Source: JAIBJN01 sp963775505
GTDB taxonomy: Bacteria; Actinomycetota; Thermoleophilia; Gaiellales; Gaiellaceae
DNA length: 64,000 nt
Assembly (NCBI GenBank): GCA_963775505.1
Contig: CAVZIL010000009.1
Coordinates: 1-64,000 of the forward strand
Reading direction: 5' to 3'
Shown in pieces: positions 34,431 to 41,718 of the stretch. The stretch's first letter is position 1. The number at the start of each line of letters is the position of its first letter. The translations under genes and the position numbers were made by a program. The notes beneath the pieces were generated by a model. That model ran no database searches, was not told the origin of the DNA, and worked only from the letters and a program-made list of their open reading frames with translations.

Positions 34431-35385
34431 CCGGGAGTGGCTCGAGCGCGCGCTCGAGCTGGCCGAGCGGGGGCGGGGGACGACGGCCCCGAACCCGGTC
34501 GTGGGGGCCGTGCTCGTCCGCGACGGAGAGATCGTGGGGGAGGGCTGGCACGAGCGCGCTGGAGGTCCGCACGCGGAGATCGTCGCGCTGGAGGCGGCCG
34601 GCGAGAAGGCTCGCGGTGCCACGCTCTACGTCACGCTCGAGCCCTGTGCCCACCATGGACGGACGCCGCCCTGCGCGGACGCGCTCGTCACGGCCGGGGT
34701 CGCGCGCGTCGTCGCGGCGGTGGGCGATCCGAACCCCGAGACGGACGGCGCCGGCCTCGATCGTCTGCGCGCCGCGGGGATCGAGGTCGAGCTCCCCGGT
34801 GGTGAGCTCGAGTGGCGGGCGCGGGCTCAGAACGAAGCCTTCCGGGTCTGGGTGGCAGAGAGCAGGCCGTTCGTCGTCTACAAGGCGGCCGTGACCCTCG
34901 ACGGGCGCGTGGCCGTGCCGGGCCGGCGCTGGGTCACCGGGGAGGAGAGCCGCCGCCGCGTGCACGAGCTGCGCGCGAGCGCGGACGCGGTGGCGGTCGG
35001 GATGGGGACCGTGCGTGCCGACGACCCGCAGCTCACGGCACGCGACGTGGGCGCGACACGGCAGCCGCGGCGGCTCGCCTTCGGCCGCGGGCCGCTGCCG
35101 GACGGCTCGGAGCTCGAGCTGGTCGCCGGCCCGCTCGAGGAGGAGCTCGCGCGCCTGGCGACGGAGGGCGTGCAGTCCCTCCTCCTCGAGGGCGGCCCGA
35201 CGCTCGCGACGTCCTTCGTCGCCGCCGGGCTGGTCGACAAGCTCATGCTCTTCGTCGCGCCGACGCTGGCCGGCGCGGGCCCGCGGTGGCTCGGGGAGCT
35301 GCCCGAGGCGGTCACCGTGCTCCGGCCGTCCGCGGAGCGCGTGGGGGGCGACGTCCTCTTGACGGCGTACCTGCGCGCACCGTGA
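34423..35385 (+). CDS. ribD: Riboflavin biosynthesis deaminase/reductase RibD
   Basis: Bifunctional enzyme, 320 residues. N-terminal deaminase with the zinc site HAEIVALEAAG and PCAHHGRTPPCADALVTAG; C-terminal reductase (RPFVVYKAAVTLDGRVAVPG, RVHELRASADAVAVGMGTVR, LLLEGGPTLATSFVAAGLVD). ATG at 34423 overlaps the rpe stop. The next gene, ribE, has its own leaderless promoter. Confidence 0.96.
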   Translation: MTDREWLERALELAERGRGTTAPNPVVGAVLVRDGEIVGEGWHERAGGPHAEIVALEAAGEKARGATLYVTLEPCAHHGRTPPCADALVTAGVARVVAAVGDPNPETDGAGLDRLRAAGIEVELPGGELEWRARAQNEAFRVWVAESRPFVVYKAAVTLDGRVAVPGRRWVTGEESRRRVHELRASADAVAVGMGTVRADDPQLTARDVGATRQPRRLAFGRGPLPDGSELELVAGPLEEELARLATEGVQSLLLEGGPTLATSFVAAGLVDKLMLFVAPTLAGAGPRWLGELPEAVTVLRPSAERVGGDVLLTAYLRAP

Positions 35386-35386
35386 C

Positions 35387-35392
35387 TATCCT
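35387..35392 (+). promoter_or_regulatory. -10 box of ribE
   Basis: TATCCT with a 6-base spacer to ATG 35399. No FMN riboswitch fits in the 13 bases after ribD. Confidence 0.5.
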
Positions 35393-35398
35393 CGGGCC

Positions 35399-35995
35399 AT
35401 GTTCACCGGCATCGTCCGCGAGGTCGGCAGCGTGGAGTCCGTCGAAGGGGACGGCGACGTCGTCCGACTGCGCGTGCGTGCGCCCAAAGCGGCGGAGCAC
35501 ACTGCAGTGGGCGACTCGGTGAGCGTGAACGGCGTGTGCCTGACCGCGGTCGGCGCGGCCGACGGCGCGGTCGAGTTCGACGTCGTCCCGGAGACGTTGC
35601 GGCGCAGCTCTCTCGGTCGCCTGGAGGCAGGAGCGGCCGTCAACGTCGAGCCCGCGCTGCGCGCCGGCGAGCCGCTCGGCGGCCATCTCGTCCAGGGCCA
35701 CGTCGACGGCATCGGACGGGTCGTCCGCGTGGACGCCGAGGGCCTCGAAGTCTCGGCGGCCCCGGAGCTCCTCCGCTACTGCGTCGAGAAGGGCTCGATC
35801 GCCGTCGAGGGCGTCAGCCTCACGATCGCCGCCCTGAGCGGCGAGTCGTTCACGGTCGCACTCGTTCCGCACACGCGGGCCGCGACGACGTTGGGCGCCG
35901 TCGCGGTGCGAGACGAGGTCAACCTCGAGGTCGACGTGATCGCCAAGCACGTCGAGCGGTTGGTGTCGCCGGGTTACGATCCCAGGAGCAGATGA
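35399..35995 (+). CDS. ribE: Riboflavin synthase alpha chain
   Basis: Dismutates two lumazines to riboflavin. 198 residues made of two similar beta barrels: MFTGIVREVGSVESVEG, VGDSVSVNGVCLTAVGAADG, NVEPALRAGEPLGGHLVQGH, then KGSIAVEGVSLTIAALSGES, NLEVDVIAKHVERLV. All N-terminal catalytic residues are present. Stop overlaps the ribBA ATG (ATGA). Confidence 0.97.
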   Translation: MFTGIVREVGSVESVEGDGDVVRLRVRAPKAAEHTAVGDSVSVNGVCLTAVGAADGAVEFDVVPETLRRSSLGRLEAGAAVNVEPALRAGEPLGGHLVQGHVDGIGRVVRVDAEGLEVSAAPELLRYCVEKGSIAVEGVSLTIAALSGESFTVALVPHTRAATTLGAVAVRDEVNLEVDVIAKHVERLVSPGYDPRSR

Positions 35996-37251
35996 GCGTG
36001 CAGATCGAGACGACGACGCCGTTCGCCACCATCGAGGAGGCGATCGAGGACATCCGCCAGGGGAAGCTCGTGGTGGTGGTCGACGCTGCCGACCGCGAGA
36101 ACGAGGGCGATCTGACGATCGCGGCGCAGTTCGCGACGCCCGAGGCGATCAACTTCATGGCCACGCACGGGCGCGGGCTCATCTGCCTCTGTCTGACGGA
36201 GGAGCGCTGCGACGAGCTCGACCTCAAGCCGATGACGTACAACAACGAGACGCCCAACGAGACCGCCTTCACGATCGCCATCGAGGCCCGCGAAGGCGTG
36301 ACGACGGGCATCTCCGCCGCCGACCGGGCGCACACGATCCAGGTCGCTATCGACCCGACGAAGGGCCCGGGCGACCTCGTCCAACCCGGACACGTCTTCC
36401 CGCTGCGCGCGAGCCCCGGCGGCGTGCTCCAGCGGGCGGGCCAGACGGAGGCCGCCGTCGACCTCGCCCGCCTCGCCGGGCTCAACCCCGCCGGCGTCGT
36501 CTGCGAGATCATGAACGCGGACGGCACGATGGCCCGCGTGCGCGACCTGATCCCGTACTGCGAGGCGCACGGGCTCAAGATGATCACGGTCGAGGACCTG
36601 ATCGAGTACCGGCGCCGGACCGAGAAGCTCGTGGAGCGGATGACCTCGGTGCGGCTCCCGACGGCGTTCGGAGAGTTCACGGCCGTCGCCTTTCGCGAGG
36701 TCCTCTCCGGGAAGAACCACGTCGCGCTCGTCAAGGGCGAGGTGGTCGGGCAGGAGGACGTCCTCGTCCGCGTCCACTCCGAATGCCTCACGGGCGACGT
36801 CTTCCATTCGCTCCGCTGCGACTGCGGCGAGCAGCTCGAGCTCGCGCTGCGGCGGATCGCCGGGGAGGAGCGCGGCGTGCTCCTCTACATGTCCCAGGAG
36901 GGCCGCGGCATCGGCCTCCTGGCGAAGCTCAGGGCCTACGAGCTCCAGGAGAACGGGTTCGACACGGTGGAGGCCAACGTCGAGCTCGGGTTCCCGCCGG
37001 ACGCCCGCGAGTACGGCATCGGCTCGCAGATCCTCGCCGACCTCGGCCTCTCGACCATCCGCATCCTCACGAACAACCCCCGCAAGATCACGGGCATCGA
37101 GGGCTTCGGCCTCAAGGTCGTCGAGCAGGTGCCGATCGAGGTGCCGCCCAACATGGAGAACCGCCAGTACCTGGAGACGAAGCGCGACAAGCTCGGCCAC
37201 CGGCTCCACCACCAGGAGCAGCGCTTCGAGCCGCCGGGGGACGATCGGTGA
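35992..37251 (+). CDS. ribBA: DHBP synthase / GTP cyclohydrolase II
   Basis: Bifunctional enzyme feeding both branches of riboflavin synthesis. 419 residues. RibB domain: VVDAADRENEGDLTIAAQFA, FMATHGRGLICLCLTEERCD, RAGQTEAAVDLARLAGL. RibA domain: RVHSECLTGDVFHSLRCDCG (zinc cysteines), YMSQEGRGIGLLAKLRAYEL, LTNNPRKITGIEGFG. ATG 35992 has an AGGAG SD and overlaps ribE. Its TGA stop is part of the left direct repeat of element B1. Confidence 0.98.
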   Translation: MSVQIETTTPFATIEEAIEDIRQGKLVVVVDAADRENEGDLTIAAQFATPEAINFMATHGRGLICLCLTEERCDELDLKPMTYNNETPNETAFTIAIEAREGVTTGISAADRAHTIQVAIDPTKGPGDLVQPGHVFPLRASPGGVLQRAGQTEAAVDLARLAGLNPAGVVCEIMNADGTMARVRDLIPYCEAHGLKMITVEDLIEYRRRTEKLVERMTSVRLPTAFGEFTAVAFREVLSGKNHVALVKGEVVGQEDVLVRVHSECLTGDVFHSLRCDCGEQLELALRRIAGEERGVLLYMSQEGRGIGLLAKLRAYELQENGFDTVEANVELGFPPDAREYGIGSQILADLGLSTIRILTNNPRKITGIEGFGLKVVEQVPIEVPPNMENRQYLETKRDKLGHRLHHQEQRFEPPGDDR

Positions 37252-37393
37252 CGGTCGCTCGCCTTCGGCTCGCTCCCGTGGGGGAAACCATGTTTCCCCC
37301 ACGGGCCCCCTTCTTTGATGCAGTGAGGGAACCTCCCGGTTCCCTCACACACCCTCCCCCACGCTCATGGGCCGGTGGGCCCATGAGTGACGG
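37248..37393 (+). repeat. Three-hairpin element family B, copy B1, with 7-base direct repeats
   Basis: GTGACGG at 37248-37254 and 37387-37393 flank a 132-base insert between ribBA and ribH. Hairpin 1: CCCGTGGGGGAAAC-CAT-GTTTCCCCCACGGG (37275-37305), followed by CCCCCTTCTTT. Hairpin 2: GTGAGGGAACC-TCCC-GGTTCCCTCAC (37323-37348), identical in all full copies. Hairpin 3: CTCATGGGCC-GGTG-GGCCCATGAG (37364-37387), copy-specific, with an ATG in its right arm. No coding capacity. Confidence 0.85.
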
Positions 37394-37448
37394 AGTCCAG
37401 GCGCCGGACCACGCCGTCGGACGGCTGCGCCTGCCGGAGGGCGTCGGC

Positions 37449-38132
37449 GTGATCGAGGGATCGCCGAACGGCGCCCGCCGGGCGGTCGGAGTCGTCGTCG
37501 GCCGGTTCAACGGCGAGATCACGTCCAAGCTCCTCGACGGGGCGATCGCCGCGCTCGAGGAGGCCGGCGTCGAGCGCGAGCGCATCCATGTCGTCCCCGT
37601 GCCCGGCGCCTTCGAGCTCCCGCTCGGAGCGATGGCGCTGGCGAGAACGCGTCAGTACTCCTGCATCGTCGCCCTCGGCTGCGTCATCCGCGGCCAGACC
37701 CCGCATTTCGACTTCGTCGCCGGCGAGGCCGCGAGCGGGCTCCAGCTCGCCGCGCTCGAGACCGGCATCCCTGTGGCCTTCGGCGTCCTCACCTGCGACA
37801 CGCGCGAGCAGGCCGAGGCGCGCGCCGGCGGCCCCCAGGGAAACAAGGGCGCCGACGCGGCCCGCTCCGCGCTCGAGATGGCCGACGTGTTCGCGCTCCT
37901 GCGGGACCGCTCCGGGCCAGTCAGCTATACTCGTCCGCCGATGTCCAAGGTCTGCGCAGTCTGCGGGAAGGGCCCCTCGTTCGGCCACAGCCGAAGCCAC
38001 TCGATGGTGGCCACGAAGCGCCGCTTCAACCCCAACCTCCAGCGGGTCCGCATCCTCGTGAACGGGACGGCCCGCAGGGCTTACGTCTGCGCCCGGTGTC
38101 TGAAGTCGGGCCGCGTCCAGAAGGCGGTCTAG
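37449..38132 (+). CDS. ribH: Lumazine synthase reading without a stop into L28
   Basis: Condenses the pyrimidine and DHBP to lumazine; forms icosahedral shells. Core: VIEGSPNGARRAVGVVVGRF, VPGAFELPLGAMAL, ALGCVIRGQTPHFDFVAGEA (catalytic H), GIPVAFGVLTCDTREQAEAR, NKGADAARSALEMADVFALL. Start GTG 37449 has GGAGG 8 bases upstream and matches the family; ATG 37383 in element B1 is an in-frame alternative adding 22 residues. After residue 164 no stop occurs; the frame continues through rpmB to TAG 38132, giving a 227-residue lumazine synthase-L28 fusion if fully translated. Where translation ends in vivo is unknown. Confidence 0.9.
   Translation: MIEGSPNGARRAVGVVVGRFNGEITSKLLDGAIAALEEAGVERERIHVVPVPGAFELPLGAMALARTRQYSCIVALGCVIRGQTPHFDFVAGEAASGLQLAALETGIPVAFGVLTCDTREQAEARAGGPQGNKGADAARSALEMADVFALLRDRSGPVSYTRPPMSKVCAVCGKGPSFGHSRSHSMVATKRRFNPNLQRVRILVNGTARRAYVCARCLKSGRVQKAV
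37926..37931 (+). promoter_or_regulatory. -10 box of rpmB inside ribH
   Basis: TATACT within the ribH reading frame, 9 bases before the rpmB ATG at 37941; allows separate L28 expression. Confidence 0.6.
37941..38132 (+). CDS. rpmB: 50S ribosomal protein L28
   Basis: 63 residues: MSKVCAVCGKGPSFGHSRSH, ATKRRFNPNLQRVRILVNGT, RRAYVCARCLKSGRVQKAV. Both CxxC pairs of the zinc-binding (C+) form are kept. It is in the same frame as ribH with no stop between, but has its own TATACT -10 box and ATG. fakA begins inside its last 37 bases. Confidence 0.96.
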   Translation: MSKVCAVCGKGPSFGHSRSHSMVATKRRFNPNLQRVRILVNGTARRAYVCARCLKSGRVQKAV

Positions 38133-39655
38133 CCCTTTCGCGCGCGGCGCTGGCCGCGCTCGAGGCGAGCCGCCAGCGGATCGACGATCTGAACGTCTAC
38201 CCGGTTCCCGACGGGGACACGGGGACGAACATGACGCTGACCGTCCGCGCGGCCGTCGCGGCGCTCGAGCGCGACCTGGCGGCCGACATCGGCCGGGCGG
38301 TCCTCATGGGAGCGCGCGGGAACTCCGGCGTGATCCTCTCGCAGCTCGTGGCCGGCGCCTTGCGGCAGGTCCCCGAGGGCGCGCTCGACTCGCACGCCCT
38401 CGCGCGCATGCTGCGGAGCGCGAGCGACGCCGGGTACGCCGCCCTCCGGAACCCGCAAGAAGGCACCATCCTGACGGTGGCGCGCTCCCTCGCGGAGCGG
38501 GCCGAGGAGATCGCCGCCGACGACCTTTCCGTCGAGGCGGCGCTCGCCGACGTGCTCGCCGCCGGGGAGGTGGCTCTCGCAGAGACGACGGAGCAGCTCG
38601 ACGTCCTCAAGCAGGCGGGGGTTGTCGACGCGGGCGGCGCCGGCCTGGTCGAGATCGTTCGCGGCATCGCCTCGCACGTGCGCGGCGAGGAGCTGCCCGA
38701 GCCCTCGCCGCTCCTCGAGCCGATCCCGCTCGAGGCGATCCACCTCGAGCTCTCGCGGTTCCGCTACTGCACGTCGTTCTTCGTCGAGGGAGACCGGGTG
38801 GATCCCGGCGAGCTCGAGCAGGAGCTCGAGAAGCTCGGGGACTCGTTGCTCGTCGTGGGCGGCCGCGGCGCCGTGAAGGCGCACCTCCATACGGACGAGC
38901 CCGGAACGGCGCTGGCGCTCGCCACCGCCGTCGGCGTGATCGAGGAGGTGGACGTGAAGAACATGCACGCCCAGACCGCCGAGCGGGAGGAGCGAATCCT
39001 GGAGGCCACTGCGTGCGGTGTGGTGGCCGTCTGCGCCGGCGACGGCAACCGGAGGCTCTTCGCGAGCCTCGGGGCGGCGTGCGTGGAGGGCGGTCAGTCC
39101 ATGAATCCGTCCACCGCGGACATCGTCGCCGCAGTCGAGGCGCTGCCCGCGAGCGAGGCGATCGTGCTCCCGAACAACAAGAACGTCGTCCTGGCCGCCG
39201 AGCAGGCGGTGGGAGCGTCCGCCAGGCCGGCGCGGCTCGTCCCCACGCGGTCGCTGCAGGCCGGGCTGGGGGCGATGGTCGCGTTCGATCCCAACCGGTC
39301 CGCCGACGAGAACGTCGCCGAGATGGAGCAGGCCGCCGCTGGAGTGCGCTCCGGAGCGGTGACGCGTGCGTCGCGCGACGCCATCATCGGCGACCTCGCC
39401 GTGGAAGAGGGGCAGTTCCTCGGTTTGCTCGAGGGCGAGCCCGTGACTGTGGGACCGGTTCTCCAGCCGGTCGCGCGTGAGGTCCTGGAGCAGCTGCTCG
39501 AGCAGGACGCCGACGTCCTCACCGTCCTCGCGGGCGAGAACGCCGAGGGCGTGGAGGAGCTCGTCGCCTTCGCTCGGGAGCAGCACCCGGACCTCGAGAT
39601 CGAGGTCCACGAGGGGGGCCAGCCGCACTACCCGCTCCTCTTCGCCGCCGAATAG
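38096..39655 (+). CDS. fakA: Fatty acid kinase catalytic subunit FakA (YloV/DAK2)
   Basis: Phosphorylates fatty acids bound to FakB for phospholipid synthesis. 519 residues. DAK2-type kinase domain at the start: LNVYPVPDGDTGTNMTLTVR, GARGNSGVILSQLVAGALRQ, NPQEGTILTVARSLAERAEE, VDAGGAGLVEI. Then the YloV middle and C-terminal domains (GDSLLVVGGRGAVKAHLHTD, GGQSMNPSTADIVAAVEALP, LPNNKNVVLAAEQAV). GTG 38096 overlaps rpmB by 37 bases; it gives the expected short N terminus. Operon with a response regulator and a DegV/FakB gene. Confidence 0.92.
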   Translation: MSEVGPRPEGGLALSRAALAALEASRQRIDDLNVYPVPDGDTGTNMTLTVRAAVAALERDLAADIGRAVLMGARGNSGVILSQLVAGALRQVPEGALDSHALARMLRSASDAGYAALRNPQEGTILTVARSLAERAEEIAADDLSVEAALADVLAAGEVALAETTEQLDVLKQAGVVDAGGAGLVEIVRGIASHVRGEELPEPSPLLEPIPLEAIHLELSRFRYCTSFFVEGDRVDPGELEQELEKLGDSLLVVGGRGAVKAHLHTDEPGTALALATAVGVIEEVDVKNMHAQTAEREERILEATACGVVAVCAGDGNRRLFASLGAACVEGGQSMNPSTADIVAAVEALPASEAIVLPNNKNVVLAAEQAVGASARPARLVPTRSLQAGLGAMVAFDPNRSADENVAEMEQAAAGVRSGAVTRASRDAIIGDLAVEEGQFLGLLEGEPVTVGPVLQPVAREVLEQLLEQDADVLTVLAGENAEGVEELVAFAREQHPDLEIEVHEGGQPHYPLLFAAE

Positions 39656-39660
39656 ACCGC

Positions 39661-39666
39661 TAGTCT
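39661..39666 (+). promoter_or_regulatory. -10 box of response regulator gene
   Basis: TAGTCT with an 8-base spacer to GTG 39675. Confidence 0.45.
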
Positions 39667-39674
39667 GCCCAGCC

Positions 39675-40067
39675 GTGGCAGGCGATCCGATCACCGTCGT
39701 CCTTGTCGAGGACAACGACGTCTTCCGCGAGTCGCTCGAGCTCCTGCTCAGCACCGTGCCCGACGTGGAGGTCGCCGCAGCCGTCCCGGACGGCCGCAGG
39801 GCGCTCGACGTCTGTGAGCGCGTGCAGCCCGATGTCGTCCTGATGGACTACCGCCTGCCGGAGCTCGACGGCGTCGAGGCCACCGTAGCGATCGGGAAGG
39901 CCTGCCCCGACACCGCCGTCGTCGTCCTCACCGCGACCGCGGAGAGCGAGGAGATCCACGCGCTCTACGGCGCCGGCGCGGTGGCGTGCCTGACGAAGGA
40001 CCGGGAGCTGGACGAGATCGTCGGCGCTGTCAGAGACGCCGCGGGGCGCGATGCAGCTCACGGCTGA
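39675..40067 (+). CDS. Single-domain response regulator
   Basis: A 130-residue CheY-like receiver with no output domain. VVLVEDNDVFRESLELLLS (acidic pocket), phospho-acceptor aspartate in PDVVLMDYRLPELDGVEATV, VVVLTATAESEEI, and the conserved lysine in ACLTKDRELDEIVGAV. GTG at 39675. It is sandwiched between fakA and fakB and overlaps fakB by 17 bases, which is unusual. No histidine kinase is nearby. Could be a truncated NarL-type regulator, but the ending is clean. Confidence 0.9.
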   Translation: MAGDPITVVLVEDNDVFRESLELLLSTVPDVEVAAAVPDGRRALDVCERVQPDVVLMDYRLPELDGVEATVAIGKACPDTAVVVLTATAESEEIHALYGAGAVACLTKDRELDEIVGAVRDAAGRDAAHG

Positions 40068-40917
40068 GAACACGGCGATCGTCCTCGACTCGACCGCCGA
40101 CTACCCGGACGCGCAGAGCCGGCATCCCAACTGGCGCATGGTCCCGCTCTACGTGCGCTTCGGCGACGAGACGCTCAGGGAGTACGTCGACATCACGCCG
40201 GAGGAGTTCTACCGCCGGCTGCGGGACGCGCCGGAGCCGCCGAGGAGCTCCCAGCCGACCCCTGCCGACTTCGCCGCCGTTTACGAAGAGCTCGCCGGCT
40301 ACGAGCAGGTGCTCGCGGTGCTGCTCTCCGCGAAGCTCTCGGGGACGTACGAGAGCGCCCGCCTCGGGGCCGAGTCGATCGGCGACCGGCGGGTGACGCT
40401 CGTCGACTCCGGCGTCATCTGCGGCGGCGCGGTGATCCTCGCGGACGCGCTCCAGCGGCGCCTCGAGCGGGGAACGACGGAGGAGGAGCTGTTGGCCGTC
40501 GTCGAGCGCTTCACGCGGACCCGCGGCCTCCTGTTCACGGTAGAGACGCTGGAGTACCTCGTGCGCGGCGGTCGGATCGGGAAGGCGTCGGGGCTCGCTG
40601 GGCAGCTCCTGAACGTGAAGCCGATCCTCCACTTCGACGAGGGGGAGGTGGCGCCGCTCAAGCGCGTGCGCGGGCGCGCGAAGGCGCTCGCCGAGTTCGA
40701 GGCGCTGTTCCTGGCGGACACGGAGGACTCGCCGGATCTCCGCGTCGGCGTCGGCCACGCCGACGCGCCCGAGGACGCTGCGAAGCTCGTGGAGCGGATC
40801 CGATCGGGCCGCCCGAGCGCGTCGCTCGACATCGTCACCCCGCTCGGCCCGGTGATCGGCACCCACGGCGGCCCGGGCACGCTCGGCCTCTTCTGGTTCC
40901 AGGACGAGCCCGTCTGA
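40051..40917 (+). CDS. fakB: DegV family fatty-acid-binding protein (FakB)
   Basis: Binds a fatty acid and presents it to FakA. 288 residues: AIVLDSTADYPDAQSRHPNW, VPLYVRFGDETLREYVDITP, EFYRRLRDAPEPPRSSQPTP (family TSQPTP), LSAKLSGTYESARLGAESIG, LEYLVRGGRIGKASGLAGQL, LNVKPILHFDEGEVAPLKRV and the terminal GPVIGTHGGPGTLGLFW. ATG at 40051 overlaps the response regulator gene. Ligand chain preference is not predictable. Confidence 0.95.
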   Translation: MQLTAENTAIVLDSTADYPDAQSRHPNWRMVPLYVRFGDETLREYVDITPEEFYRRLRDAPEPPRSSQPTPADFAAVYEELAGYEQVLAVLLSAKLSGTYESARLGAESIGDRRVTLVDSGVICGGAVILADALQRRLERGTTEEELLAVVERFTRTRGLLFTVETLEYLVRGGRIGKASGLAGQLLNVKPILHFDEGEVAPLKRVRGRAKALAEFEALFLADTEDSPDLRVGVGHADAPEDAAKLVERIRSGRPSASLDIVTPLGPVIGTHGGPGTLGLFWFQDEPV

Positions 40918-40955
40918 CGCGCGAGAGCGTGGCGATTCCTCACGGACCCGTCCCC

Positions 40956-41003
40956 GCCGGCCACGTCCGGGGCCTGTCCCCGGGCATGGCCTTCGTGGCC
41001 GGT
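40956..41003. terminator. Nested hairpin between converging genes
   Basis: Outer arms GCCGGCCAC (40956-40964) and GTGGCCGGT (40995-41003, one G-T pair) enclose CCGGGG-CCTGT-CCCCGG (40967-40983). Lies between the ends of fakB (+) and the metallo-hydrolase gene (-), so it probably terminates both. No T-run. The rest of 40918-41076 shows nothing else. Confidence 0.5.
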
Positions 41004-41076
41004 GCGGACTTCGCCCATGCCGCCGACGCCCGGTAAAGGGCCTCCGCGTTTTCCCCGCCGACCTGTGGATCTGCTC

Positions 41077-41697
41077 CTACGCGGTTCGGGCCAAGAGGGA
41101 GCGGATGGCCGCCTTCGGGTCGTCCGTGATCGCGCTCCCGTGGTCGAGGCAGAGGACGTCGAACTCCAGGTCGAGGAGCCCCTCCACCGTCCGCCTGGTC
41201 TGCGCCGGGTCGTCGTGATACTGGAGGGGCACGAAGTCGAGGCCGCGCCCGCCGTAGTTCGTGAGCAGGTCGGAGCAGAAGAGGACGCCCGGCGCGCGCT
41301 CCCGGAGGAAGGAGAAGTGCACCTCCTCGGGGCCGGGCGTGTGCACCGCGCGCAGCCCGCCCGGGAGGAAATCTCCGGCGCGATAGCGCTCGTCCGGCTC
41401 CTCCTCCATCGGCCTCGTCCCCTCCGGCGCCCACACTGGAGCGCCGAGCTCCCGCCGGTAGCGCCACGCCGAGCGCTGGTGGCACTGAGCGGTGAGCAGG
41501 ATCCCGACGACTGGGCCCAGCATGGCGAGAGCCGCCGGCGCCAGCCGCACCGGGTCGACGAGCACGACCCCGTCCTTTCCCGAAACCGCGTGCCCGGTGC
41601 TCTCGGCGCCGCCGATCCGCTCGTTGGCGACGCCCCAGTCCCAGACGCCGGGAACGACCTCCTCGGCGGCTTCGGCGACGGCCTTGGGCTCAGCCAT
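41077..41697 (-). CDS. Metallo-beta-lactamase-fold hydrolase-like protein, degenerate metal motif
   Basis: A 206-residue protein with an MBL-like layout: VPGVWDWGVANERIGGAEST, GKDGVVLVDPVRLAP, GILLTAQCHQRSAWRYRREL, LRAVHTPGPEEVHFSF, GVLFCSDLLTNYGG, DVLCLDHGSAITDDPKAAI. In active members THxHxDH follows the second strand; here it reads TAQCHQRS, so most metal ligands are missing, while HTPG, D (FCSD) and H (LDHG) remain. ATG at 41697. Divergent from a bicupin gene with a shared -10 element. Activity is doubtful. Confidence 0.75.
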   Translation of the reverse strand: MAEPKAVAEAAEEVVPGVWDWGVANERIGGAESTGHAVSGKDGVVLVDPVRLAPAALAMLGPVVGILLTAQCHQRSAWRYRRELGAPVWAPEGTRPMEEEPDERYRAGDFLPGGLRAVHTPGPEEVHFSFLRERAPGVLFCSDLLTNYGGRGLDFVPLQYHDDPAQTRRTVEGLLDLEFDVLCLDHGSAITDDPKAAIRSLLARTA

Positions 41698-41704
41698 GCG
41701 GCGG

Positions 41705-41711
41705 TATCGTA
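41705..41711. promoter_or_regulatory. Symmetric bidirectional -10 element
   Basis: TATCGTA reads TATCGT on the plus strand and TACGAT on the minus strand. Each hexamer is 8 bases from the start codon it serves (GTG 41719 and ATG 41697). One element appears to serve two leaderless genes. Confidence 0.55.
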
Positions 41712-41718
41712 GGCGACC

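Noticed and set aside
35386..35398. Possible FMN riboswitch for the riboflavin genes
   Set aside because: Only 13 bases separate ribD from ribE, ribD and ribBA overlap their neighbours, and no RFN-like conserved sequence was seen in element B1.
37367..37390. ATG at 37367 in hairpin 3 of B1 as the ribH start
   Set aside because: It is out of frame with ribH and meets TGA after seven codons.
37248..37393. Family B as a CRISPR-like or tandem repeat
   Set aside because: Copies are single, dispersed 9-14 kb apart, and not separated by spacers.
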